From positions 8,919,441 through 8,983,440 of the forward strand of contig NC_059418.1 of assembly GCF_905220565.1 (NCBI RefSeq): a stretch of 64,000 nt of DNA, read 5' to 3'. Shown here piece by piece: positions 55,487 to 64,000 of the stretch (position 1 is its first letter; every line of letters starts with the position of its first letter). The notes beneath the pieces were generated by a model. The model saw only the letters and a list, made by a program, of their open reading frames with translations. It was not told the DNA's origin and ran no database searches. The stretch comes from Melitaea cinxia (Eukaryota > Arthropoda > Insecta > Lepidoptera > Nymphalidae). Position numbers and translations under genes: made by a program.

Positions 55487-55650
55487 CGCGGGTTAAAATC
55501 CCGCTCACGACAGACATTTGTATCGGCCATATAGATGTTTGTCGTAGTCTGGAGGTTGTGCTTGTGTATTGTGTGTGTTTCCGGACCCCCGACACAGGAG
55601 AAAATCCTACTGGGGGCCGTTGACTGTGAAGCGTTTATTTATTTATTTAT
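55487..55650 (+). mobile_element. tRNA-related SINE copy
   Basis: GGTTAAAATCCCGCTCACGA is a degenerate B box. GTATCGGCCATATAGATG, CCCCCGACACAGGAG and a (TTTA)n tail follow. Confidence 0.65.
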
Positions 55651-55674
55651 TATTTACTGTTTTGTGTACCGTTA

Positions 55675-55790
55675 CCGAGATGTGTTTCTGTGGTGAGTAA
55701 GGTGACCAGAATTCCTGAGGGATCGAAATAGGGTCGGCAACGCGTTTGCGATGCTTCTGCTGTGGTCTGCAACGTCTAAAGCCTAGATAT
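55675..55790 (+). mobile_element. SINE-like repeat (TAAGCTACGGT family), upstream of A5
   Basis: GTGGTGAGTAAGGTGACCAG, TAGGGTCGGCAACGCG and GCGATGCTTCTGCTG; its end is decayed (TAAAGCCTAGAT). Confidence 0.65.
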
Positions 55791-56008
55791 ATATAAAACA
55801 ATATTAGATACTGTTATAAAAATTAATACCCGCAGTACACAATTTCGTCTTAAATAAAGTTACGCAGATCAAGCACAGTCAATATTGGATGTACTCGTAT
55901 GTTTCTACTTGTTACTAGATGGCACTCATCGTTGGTTGCTTATTGTGAATCGCGGTAACGAGATTTTTATTTTTATATATAAAGTTAATTACGATCACTT
56001 CGAAAATT

Positions 56009-56063
56009 GAAAATCTTGGAGAGTTTATAACGCATCAATCGTTATATCTCTCTTCAAATTTTC
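56009..56063 (+). ncRNA. Hairpin RNA unit A5
   Basis: PSE-like AATCGCGGTAACGAGAT 55948-55964, 11 bp, TATATAAAG 55976-55984, foot 33 nt away. GAAAAT/ATTTTC, GAGAG/CTCTC in the variable segment, then a 7-bp apical TATAACG/CGTTATA. Same plan as A1-A4 with different middle bases. TTTT at 56059-56062. Confidence 0.7.
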
Positions 56064-57690
56064 AGATAAATTTAAATTATTAATTTCAAAACAAATATTC
56101 GATGTCGTCATAGACGACACTTACAGACGGTCACCAATACTGAATCGCTGTGAGAAGATTAATACTCGAATCACACTTACAATTACACAATGAAATGGCG
56201 TACAAAGTTAATGATCAGTGTTTATCATTATATCTATTTCAACTATATGTAGTCTCTGAATGTCCCATTACTCTTCTAAGCACAGCTCTGTGAGATGAGC
56301 AGACAGTGGAGATTTATTACTGTCATTCCAATAAAACCTTTGGGCAACGAAACTGCACAAATAGTGTTCTGAAATTTCTCCTACTCAGTATCCATTATTT
56401 ACAATATATACATTATTGACAGTAGGTATACATTTAACAAGTCCACAATTAATCTCTACTGCTAATATACGGAAACCGAAACCTTGTCAAACCAATTTAC
56501 ATTTTATCATATTAAATCTCAGTTCGATATCAATTACATTTAAATGGAACCACATTACGTCCACCACCTTTCGCTAAAAAAAAATCATCGAAATCAGTTC
56601 ACTCAGTCAAAAGTTCTGAGGTAACATACATTTAAAAAATACAATCGACTTTAGAACCTCCACCTTTTTTAAGTCGGTTAAAATACCTTCTCCAATTTAT
56701 ATCGACAAGTACGCATTATTAGATATAGCTCAGAAACGATTCGTTAAATTTTGATCAAAATTAATCGAACCGTTCGTTTATAAATCATTTTAACCCACCG
56801 TCAGTGGATAGAAGTACTGGTGGAGACATATTACTAGTTATAATTACTACCTATGAGACTATATTGTCATAATTTTAAAAGACTTCATCAAACTAGAGAT
56901 ATAAAAAAATGAAAATACAGTCGAATTAAGAACCTTCTTCTTCATTAATCAGGAATCAAAATGAAAAAATCATATAAAGCTGCAGATGAATACCTTCTAA
57001 TAACTCGAAAATAGTAGGAGTGAAAGTGACAATAGTAGAGGTGACGAGTGTTTGCGCAGCAAGCGTACGAGAAAGGAAGTAGTCCGGTATGGACACTTCT
57101 GTGCCGTCAACATCTACCCGCAACTTCGGTCGCGTGAACAAGACGTTCGCAGATAATGTCGTAATATCGAGCTTTGAAAATAAAAAATAAAAAAATATCC
57201 CGTTTTAAATAATTTTAGTAATGAAAATAACCATATCAATTTAAAATCGTATATAAAAATATTAATTTTCATCTTATTTCTAAATTTCACAACAAACGTC
57301 TCATATTCCGGCTCAAACTTAACAGATGTTAAAATAATACCTCATTTTTACTGATAAAATATAAATAAAAACTTTCAAGAAACTTTACCATTTTTTTTTT
57401 TTTGTAAAAAAATACGAACCGAAATTAATTATTCATTATAATACATATTTATGATTCCGTAAATTCTGTTATCTTATTACGGGGCCCGCAAAGAAAACGA
57501 CGATTTTCAGGATATTACGAGATTGACATACATTTTAAATCTAGAAGTAATTGGTTGTTACAAAACATAGAATAAATGTTTTTTAAATGCGACTTATAAT
57601 TGAAATTAACCCTTAACAAAATTACACAAATTAAATTTTCGGTGTGTGTTTCTACTTGTTGATAGATGGCATTCATCATGGATTACAAAT
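56064..57690. other. Noncoding, with R fragments
   Basis: R-like pieces at 56530-56690 and 56890-56940; duplicated spacer (see 4560-5100) from about 57115. A 61-codon minus frame at 56956-57141 looks fortuitous. Confidence 0.45.
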
Positions 57691-57754
57691 GTTGAATCGC
57701 GCTGGAATGATTTTTGTTCTTGTATATTAAGTTATTTATAATTATTTCGATAGT

Positions 57755-57814
57755 CAGAACCTAGGACCTTGCGAGTAAACAGTAACAACGTTACCCATAT
57801 GTTTCTAGGTTCTG
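57755..57814 (+). ncRNA. Hairpin RNA unit D3
   Basis: Distal GATGGCATTCAT, PSE-like AATCGCGCTGGAATGAT 57695-57711, 11 bp, TATATTAAG 57723-57731, foot 32 nt away. Perfect 10-bp base CAGAACCTAG/CTAGGTTCTG, perfect apical GTAAC/GTTAC. TTTT follows at about 57819. Pairs with D2 as evidence of compensated change. Confidence 0.7.
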
Positions 57815-58020
57815 AATGATTTTGACTAATTTTAACAATAGTTTCAACAAGTTTTATATTACCGTGCACTCGTAGTTGTAACAAACATTGTCACTAGAAC
57901 ATCGTCGTGTGTAACACACATAGTGCCGGACATTTACTCTCTCGCATCTGCGGAACGTACCTGAGTGTTGTAACATTATGATCTTAAATGGTTGTTTAAT
58001 TAATTTGCTTTTATACAAAA

Positions 58021-58285
58021 TTATGTTTGCTCTCAAACGAAAAAAAAACGACTTCAATTATATCGACAAGTAATACAATGTACGTAAACGAAAAAATAGT
58101 CAAGTAAAAACGCATTTATTAGATATAACTCGAAATGTTGTTGTTAGATCTCAAATAAATTTAAATGGGACCAAATGACACGCACCACATTTCGACTAAA
58201 TTTTCTTTTTATCGAAAGTGGTCCTCCCAGTCAAAAGTTCTGAAGTAACATACATAAAAAATACAGTCGAATTGAGAACCTCTTC
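58021..58285 (+). repeat. R-family copy, short and diverged
   Basis: ATTATGTTTGCTCTCAAACG, GACTTCAATTATATCGACAA and GAATTGAGAACCTCTTCC mark partial R ends. Confidence 0.6.
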
Positions 58286-58574
58286 CTCAACAACCTTCCT
58301 CATCAACAACAACGTTCATTATCAACTCGTAGTGTAGTCTCGAATAGAATATACTTTATTGCACGTCACATAAGAAAGATTTACATAAAACAGTTATTTA
58401 AACATAGAGATAGTAATGTACAAAGGCTGTCTTATCGCTTAGTAGCGATCTCTCGAAGAGAACCTTTAGAAAAACAAAAATATGCATTGAAAAGGTAGGT
58501 GCAGCAGCGTAATTATCTGTATTATTTGCAGAGAAACGTTATGTATGCAAATATGATGCATTTTCATTACCTAG

Positions 58575-59193
58575 AATAATTGTGTTTGCTCGCAAACGAA
58601 AAAAAAACCTACTTCAATTAACATCGACAAGTAATACAACGTAGATCAACGAAAAAATAGTCAAGCAACTACGCGTTATCAAAGATTACTCAAAAAGTAT
58701 TAATCAGATCTCGATAAAATTTGTATGTAACCACATGATAAACATCAGCTTTCGATTAAATTAAAAATTATCAAAATCGGTACACCCAGTAAAAAGTTAT
58801 TGCGGATTTTCGAGAGTTTCCCTCGATTTGTCTAGGATCCCATCATCAGATCCTGGTTTTCTTATCATGATATCAAACTAAGGATATCCCCTTTCCAACA
58901 AAAAAAGAATTATCAAAATCGGTACATCCAGTAGAAAGTTATGTGGTATAATACAACGTAGGTCGACGAAAAAAGCGTCAAGTAAAAACGTATTATTAGA
59001 TATAACTCGAAAAGTAGTTGTTAGATCTCAAATAAATTTAAATGGGACCAATTGGCACACAAAACCTTTCGATTAAAACAAAATTTGTCGAAATCGGTCT
59101 ACCCGGTCAAAAGTTCTGATGTAACATACATAAAAAAAAAAAAAATACAGTCGAATTGAGAACCTCCCCCTTTTTTGGAAGTCGGTTAAAAAA
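58575..59193 (+). repeat. R-family copy with defined insertion site
   Basis: Sits between CATTACCTAGA and AAAAAGAACAAACATGATAC. The paralogue at 4200-4235 (CCTAGAAAAAAACCATACAT) is empty. Complete two-part form ending TTTGGAAGTCGGTTAAA. Confidence 0.85.
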
Positions 59194-59376
59194 GAACAAA
59201 CATGATACGTACACATTTATATGTATAATCAATATATCAAGCACAGTAAATATTGGATGTACTGGTATGTTTCTACTTGTTACTAGATGGCACTCATCGT
59301 TGGTTTTTTATTTTGAATCGCGGTAACGAGATTTTTGTTTTTATATATAAAGTTGATTACGATTACTGCGAAAATT

Positions 59377-59431
59377 GAAAATTCCGGGAAGTCCATCACA
59401 CAACAATTGTGTTGGTCTTCCCCTAATTTTC
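59377..59431 (+). ncRNA. Hairpin RNA unit A6
   Basis: PSE-like AATCGCGGTAACGAGAT 59316-59332, 11 bp, TATATAAAG 59344-59352, foot 33 nt away. GAAAATT/AATTTTC, GGGAAG/CTTCCC, and an apical ACACAA/TTGTGT that replaces the ATAAC/GTTAT of the other A units on both sides. TTTT at 59427-59430. Confidence 0.7.
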
Positions 59432-59893
59432 ACAAATATTTAAATTATAAATTTCAAAACAAATATTCAACGTCGTCATAAACGACACTTACAGACGGTT
59501 ACCAATACGGGATCGCTGCGAGAAGATTAATAATGAATCACACTAACAATTACACAATGAAATGGCGTACAAAGTTAATGATCAGTGTTTATCGTTATGG
59601 CTATTTCAACTATATGTAGTCTCTGAATGTCCCGTTACTCTTCTAAACACAGCTCTGGAAGATGAGCAGAGTTGAGTTTTATTACTGTCGTTCCATTGAA
59701 ACCTTTAGGAAACGGAACTGCACAAATAGTGTTCCGAAATTTCTACTACTCAGTTTCCATTATTTACAATATATACACCATTGACAGTAGGTCTACATTT
59801 AACAAGTCCACAATTAATCTCTACCGACTAATATAATGAAATCGAAACCTCGTCATACAATTTACATTTTAACATATTAAATCTCAGTTCGAT

Positions 59894-60280
59894 AATTGTG
59901 TTTGCTCGCAAACAAAAAAAACGTCGTCAACTAGATCGACAAGCAATACAACGTAGGTAGACGAAAAAATAGTCAAGTAAATACGCATTATCAAAGATTA
60001 CTCCAAAAGTTGTAATTAGATCTTGATGAAATTTAAATGTGACCAACATCGGCTTTAAATAAAGTCGGTACAGTCAGATAAAAGTTATGCAGATTTTCGA
60101 AAGTTTCCCTCGATTTCTCTGGGATCCTAGTTTCCTTATCATGGTACCAAACTAGGGATATCTTCTTTCTAACAAAAAAAGAATTATCAAAATCGATTCT
60201 TAAACGACGGAGTTATCCCCGAACATACATAAAATATAAAAATATAATAAATATATATATATATATTTATTATATTTTTA

Positions 60281-60318
<38 letters not shown>

Positions 60319-60370
60319 TATATATTTATATACGGTCGATTCGAGTAACCTCCTTCTTTTTTAAACAACA
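59894..60370 (+). repeat. R-family copy interrupted by an AT tract
   Basis: Starts ATAATTGTGTTTGCTCGC. The second half carries about 85 bp of AT-rich dinucleotide repeat (60245-60330) and ends GAGTAACCTCCTTC. Confidence 0.65.
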
Positions 60371-60471
60371 AACGAACACAACCCTTCACGTTGAACAAGT
60401 AATATTTTAATATTACAGTTCTAAAGACAGTCCTGTGACAACGACGTACAGGTGAGATTTAGTAATATTAA

Positions 60472-60501
60472 GTTCCTACGGCCTGTTACGGGGTAGAGAA
60501 C
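60472..60501 (-). ncRNA. F-type hairpin beyond unit M11
   Basis: GTTCCTAC opposes GTAGAGAAC, followed on the plus strand by TCCAAAAATAG. A minus-strand box GACTCACGATGGCAAGATC near 60580-60598, with TATATAG at 60560-60566 and a distal GATGGCGCTCATTGTC, suggests a unit, but no first hairpin is evident before TTTTT at about 60506-60510. Confidence 0.4.
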
Positions 60502-61644
60502 TCCAAAAATAGTAACTAATCTGTGATTTTGTTTCGATGTCCGAAATAATCTCATGTAACTATATACACTGTAATAGTGATCTTGCCATCGTGAGTCAGT
60601 ATTTGAAACTGACAATGAGCGCCATCTATCAACAAGCAGAAACCTACACCAGACATTTGATGCGACTGATCTGCTGATCTGCGAACTATGACGACTTAAG
60701 ACGAAACCTTTACTGCGATTGTCAATATGTACGGAAACAGATGAAATTATGATTCATTCGATGTTATATAGTTATCATCACTCGTAATATCGAAACGAGG
60801 AAACGAAATTAAGATTTTTTTTTGTTTATTTATTTATAACTTTATTGTACGCAACATTTTACAAATCAACAATTTATTTAAAGCTCATTAAGGTTTATAA
60901 TAAAAAAAAAAAATCGTTTTTCGAATGTAGAAACTGGATAATAAAACATTTAAAGTTATACTAACAAATCATATTATTCACAAGTACCCCCTTTAATTTT
61001 ACTACATCCATTATCCGCAAATGACTTCAAGTGAATGTACCTTACTTACGAGTATATCTTGTTGACAGACTTACGTACCGGCAGGTGCATACGTCATTAA
61101 TATATTATTAACCTTTAAGAATTTTAACTTTTAAAGAGAAATGGTTCAACGTAATATTAATACACTGGTCCATTTTTTCTTGGTTACATTATTTTGTTAA
61201 ATGAATATTATTAAAATATATCTACTTTGACAGCTAGGTAAGTTCACCCCACGCTTTCCTATGCGTCAAGAAGATAAAACACCGACTTCATGTTGCCACC
61301 GCGATTTAGAATTTGTATTTAATCACGAGTCATATCTATCAACAAGTCAAAAAATAACGAATATTTTCTGTATCTCCTATGGCAAATTATATAAAACAAA
61401 TCGAGTTATATTTTTTCTTGCTGGGCATTATCATAGAGAGAAAAAAAGGATTTTTTTTGGTCTACTTATGTTATTCTACCTGCCGTAGTTACCGAAATAT
61501 TTTTTGATTGATTGATTAGTTTCATGGCTTTAAGTTGTGCCAAAATTATATCTTTTTGAAATTAAAACTTATGTAAATTAGGAAAAATAATCTACTTTAA
61601 ACACAACAGAGAAAACCTTGCCACCGTGATTATTAATTTGATTA
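60502..61644. other. Noncoding, with unit M11 promoter boxes
   Basis: The M11 boxes at 60560-60620 are the only notable signal. A truncated minus-strand unit (ATGTTGCCACCGCGATTTAG) lies at about 61290, missing the TATA segment kept near 41880. Confidence 0.4.
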
Positions 61645-61887
61645 ACAGAGGTAGGGCACCGCAGGAAATTTCCTGCTCGAAATATGGAGCAGCCCGACTG
61701 GGGAAGTAGAGTCGTGTTCTTGTGGTGAGCAAGGAGACCAGAACTCCTGGGAGGAATAGGAGATAGGGTCGGCAACGCGTTTGCAATACTTCTGGTATCG
61801 TCTGCAACGTCTATAAGCTACGGTAATCGCTTGCCACCAGGTTGAGCCGTACGCTTGTTTGCCTACCTAGTTATATAAAATAAAATA
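61645..61887 (+). mobile_element. Near-complete lepidopteran SINE
   Basis: Head GTAGGGCACCGCAGGAAATT and GAAATATGGAGCAGCCCGAC; middle GACCAGAACTCCTGGGAGG and TAGGGTCGGCAACGCG; tail TATAAGCTACGGTAATCGCT, GAGCCGTACGCTTGTTTGCC and an A-rich end. It is the longest copy of the family in the window and lies directly upstream of A7. Confidence 0.8.
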
Positions 61888-62090
61888 CTAGATACTGTTT
61901 AAAAAAATTAACACTCGCACTACAAAATTTCTTAAATTAAGTTACGCAGATCAAGCACAGTCAATATCGGATGTACTGGTATGTTTTTACTTGTTACTAG
62001 ATGGCACTCATCGTTGGTTGCTTATTGTGAATCGCGGTAACGAGATTTTTATTTTTATATGTAAAGTTGATTACGATCACTTCGAAAATT

Positions 62091-62142
62091 GAAAATCTTG
62101 GAAAGCCGCATAACGCATCGTTATTAGGCTTTCCAAATTTTC
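62091..62142 (+). ncRNA. Hairpin RNA unit A7
   Basis: PSE-like AATCGCGGTAACGAGAT 62030-62046 with TATATGTAAAG following. GAAAAT/ATTTTC, TTGGAAAGCC/GGCTTTCCAA, ATAAC/GTTAT, loop GCATC. Against A2 the middle stem changed from AGTG to AAAG, with matching changes on the 3' arm. TTTT at 62138-62141. Confidence 0.7.
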
Positions 62143-63034
62143 GCAAATATTTAAATTATAAATTTCAAAATAAATATTCAACGTCGTCACAGACGATACT
62201 TACAGACGGTTGCCAATACTGAATCGCTGTGACAAGATTAATAATTGAGACGAACAGACAGCGGAGTTTTATTAGTGTCGTTCCTTTAAAACCTTTGGGA
62301 AACGAAACTGCAAAACGAGTGTTTTGAATTTTAGCAGTTATTTACTTATGTCAATATCCATTATTTACATTTTTTTACAGTAGGTATACATTTGAAAAGT
62401 CAACAGTTAGTCTATATCTAAAGACCTCGTAACCTTGTCAAAACAATTGATATTTAAGCATGTTAAAGCTCAGTTCAATAATTGTGTTTGCTCGCTAATG
62501 AGAAAAAAATGCGACTTCAATAACGTTGACTAGTAATGTAATCCAGTAATACAACGTGGGTAGACGAAAAAATAGTCAAGAAAGTACGCGCTATCAAACA
62601 TAACTCAAAAAGTAGTCATCCAAAAAAAATCACAACATTCCAAATTTCCGTGAGCTCATAGCTGTAAAGGAACTTTGTTACTTAACATCGTCTTCCGTCT
62701 GTAACAAGACGGATATAAATAATAATTGAAATTAGTTTTCCTTGTAAGACGTGTGCGTATTTTTTTATTTTTATCCGATTTTGAAAATAGGAGAAGATTC
62801 TCAATTTGATTGTATTTATAAAAACAGAATCACTGATCTAGGTCCCATGCAGTAAAAAGTTCTCGGGTAAGACATTTAAAATACGGTGGAATTGATAACC
62901 TCCTACTTTTTTGAGATTGGTTACAAATAAAAATAAAAAGTAAATGCCCTAAGATAACAAACTACTATCATTGACTTTGTTTTGTTGTTACTTGTTTTTA
63001 TATCTACTATTATAACGCACATTGTGCATAGACT
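62143..63034. other. Noncoding, with diverged R fragments
   Basis: R-like AATTGTGTTTGCTCGCTAAT at 62478 and TAGACGAAAAAATAGTCAAG at 62560; no complete element, gene or hairpin unit. Confidence 0.45.
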
Positions 63035-63112
63035 AGCCCGTTGGCGCAGTTTGTAGGGGTCCTTCTTGCTGCTCCGCGGGTCACGGGTTCGATTTCCGCC
63101 TGAGTCTGGTAG
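63035..63112 (+). mobile_element. tRNA-like SINE head
   Basis: A box CCGTTGGCGCAGTTTGTAGG and B box GGGTTCGATTTCCGC with tRNA-like spacing. It is not a tRNA gene: no acceptor stem closes it, and SINE-like DNA follows. Confidence 0.7.
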
Positions 63113-63368
63113 AAGTAATATTTGTATTTATTTATATGCATATGCATTATTTCGATTTATATTTATCAAATAAATATTCAACAGTCTGCTGTTACATGTA
63201 ACACGAGCATTAAGCTGCTTACCATAGGAACAGACGACCGTGTGTGTATGTTATAAGACAAAAAAAACATACTGTGAAATACCAAGTGCTTACCTATTAT
63301 AGATCTTGAGATAGCCCTGTGATACGAACAGACAGCAGAACGAACAGGAGTCTTAGTCATAATAAGAA

Positions 63369-63400
63369 GTTCTGTTACAAACAGTGACGTGGTAAGGAAC
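63369..63400. ncRNA. F-type hairpin beyond unit M12
   Basis: GTTCTGTTAC pairs imperfectly with GTGGTAAGGAAC; the flank TGCGAAAATTCG is F-like. Confidence 0.4.
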
Positions 63401-63420
63401 TGCGAAAATTCGCAAGATAA

Positions 63421-63457
63421 AATTCGTTACATCGATGAAGTCGATGATGCGAGAATT
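63421..63457 (-). ncRNA. Hairpin RNA unit M12
   Basis: Minus strand: distal GATGGCACTCAT 63522-63533, PSE-like GATCGCGGTGGCAAGAT 63492-63508, 11 bp, TGTATGAAG 63472-63480. The foot is 23 nt from the TATA edge. AATTC/GAATT and CATC/GATG with internal mismatches; TTTT directly after the 3' arm. TATA is weak. Confidence 0.5.
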
Positions 63458-63775
63458 AACAAGTTGCTTGACTTCATACACTGTGACAACAATCTTGCCA
63501 CCGCGATCCAGATGAGCTACCATGAGTGCCATCTATCGACAAGCTAAAACTTATAGACACACACATTTATTATATGGCTACATTACAATGGGGTATTACA
63601 TTTGGGTTTAAGCAGATTAAATGGCGTATTTGACAATATATCGGCAAAACCGAATGGAGGAGGGAGCATATATATATAAACGCTTCACACTCAATAGTGC
63701 CCACCAGGATTTATTTTTGTGTCGGGGGCACAAATACACAGACAACGGCTAACATCTGTAAACACACACACACAT

Positions 63776-63925
63776 CAGCCTATCACAGTCCACTGCTGGA
63801 CAATAGGCCTCGGCTAGGCAACACACGTGAGTCCACGCCATTTTTGGCGTGAATATGTGGAGGCCTACATCCAGCAGTGGACTGCGATAGGCTGAAGTGA
63901 TTCTGTGATGATGATGATGATGATG
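63776..63925. mobile_element. Foldback form of the GTCCACTGCTGGAC retroelement
   Basis: CAGTCCACTGCTGGACAATA at the left is inverted as CAGCAGTGGACTGCGATAGG at the right, around CACGCCATTTTTGGCGTG, ending in a (GAT)n tail. It looks like two 3' ends head to head, or an element with long self-complementarity. Confidence 0.7.
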
Positions 63926-64000
63926 AAATGTATCTATTATCGAGTAAAACACAGCGAATATTATCTGTGCCTCCTGCTATGAGCTATATAAGTCGAGTTA

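Noticed and set aside
16436..61680. AGCAGGAAATTTCCTGCT palindrome as a regulatory site
   Set aside because: It is part of the head of a SINE family found at several places, so it needs no separate explanation.

Overview
The window is AT-rich, gene-poor DNA of a lepidopteran (moth or butterfly) nuclear genome. The evidence is a tRNA-derived SINE, the 'GTCCACTGCTGGACATAGGCC' and 'CCCACGGGAAGAGAGGG' families that I know from lepidopteran genomes, a P-like THAP transposon, a piggyBac-type element and a non-LTR retrotransposon. Nothing looks bacterial. Apart from transposon genes and one weak candidate first exon (550-624), I see no conventional protein gene, so most of the window is intergenic or one long intron.

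The main result is a repeated small-RNA-like gene unit, about 20 copies on the + strand and about 10 on the - strand. Its architecture is constant: a distal box close to GATGGCGCTCAT, usually 18 bp, a 17-bp box close to AATCGCGGTGGCAAGAT, usually exactly 11 bp, a TATA box (TATATAAAG or a variant), then an imperfect hairpin whose 5' foot lies most often 32-36 nt from the upstream edge of the TATA box. Many hairpins end in or just before TTTT. This resembles insect snRNA-type (PSE plus TATA) RNA polymerase III promoters. The hairpins differ between units, but their arms change together, which indicates selected RNA structure. Families named here: A (7 copies), B (4), C (4), D (3), E (3), G (3), H, I, and several single minus-strand units. 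B (-) and C (+) form divergent pairs. Function is unknown; Y-RNA/sbRNA-like, miRNA-like or hairpin-siRNA roles are all open.

Layout: 0.9-3.2 kb LINE with an RT pseudogene; 4.3-5.3 kb A1 and D2; 5.6-7.1 kb SINEs; 7.2-9.2 kb B1/C1 pair split by a 1.6-kb foldback and tandem-repeat insertion; 9.8-11.5 kb interspersed repeats; 12.3-15.6 kb E1, A2, B2/C2; 16.4-18.5 kb minus-strand units and G2; 18.55-23.11 kb an almost perfect palindrome of two P-like elements with 8-bp target duplications; 23.9-31 kb G1, E2 and repeats; 32.6-36.7 kb A3, B3/C3, H, I; 37.8 kb a minus-strand hairpin; 38.9-43 kb E3, A4, B4/C4; 44.5-46.9 kb a decayed piggyBac at TTAA; 47.3-50.2 kb an array of one repeat family ('R' here); 50.6-63.5 kb D1, copies of the 16-18 kb units, G3, A5, D3, A6, A7 and a last minus-strand unit.

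Segmental duplication links 12-15.8 kb with 38.6-43 kb (parts also at 28.7-29.8 and 33.4-35 kb), 16.4-18.5 plus 23.2-23.8 kb with 51.7-54.3 kb, and 3.3-5.4 kb with 46.9-47.2 and 57.1-59.5 kb. The hairpin units appear to have multiplied by block duplication and then diverged, while transposons interrupted some promoters and hairpins.
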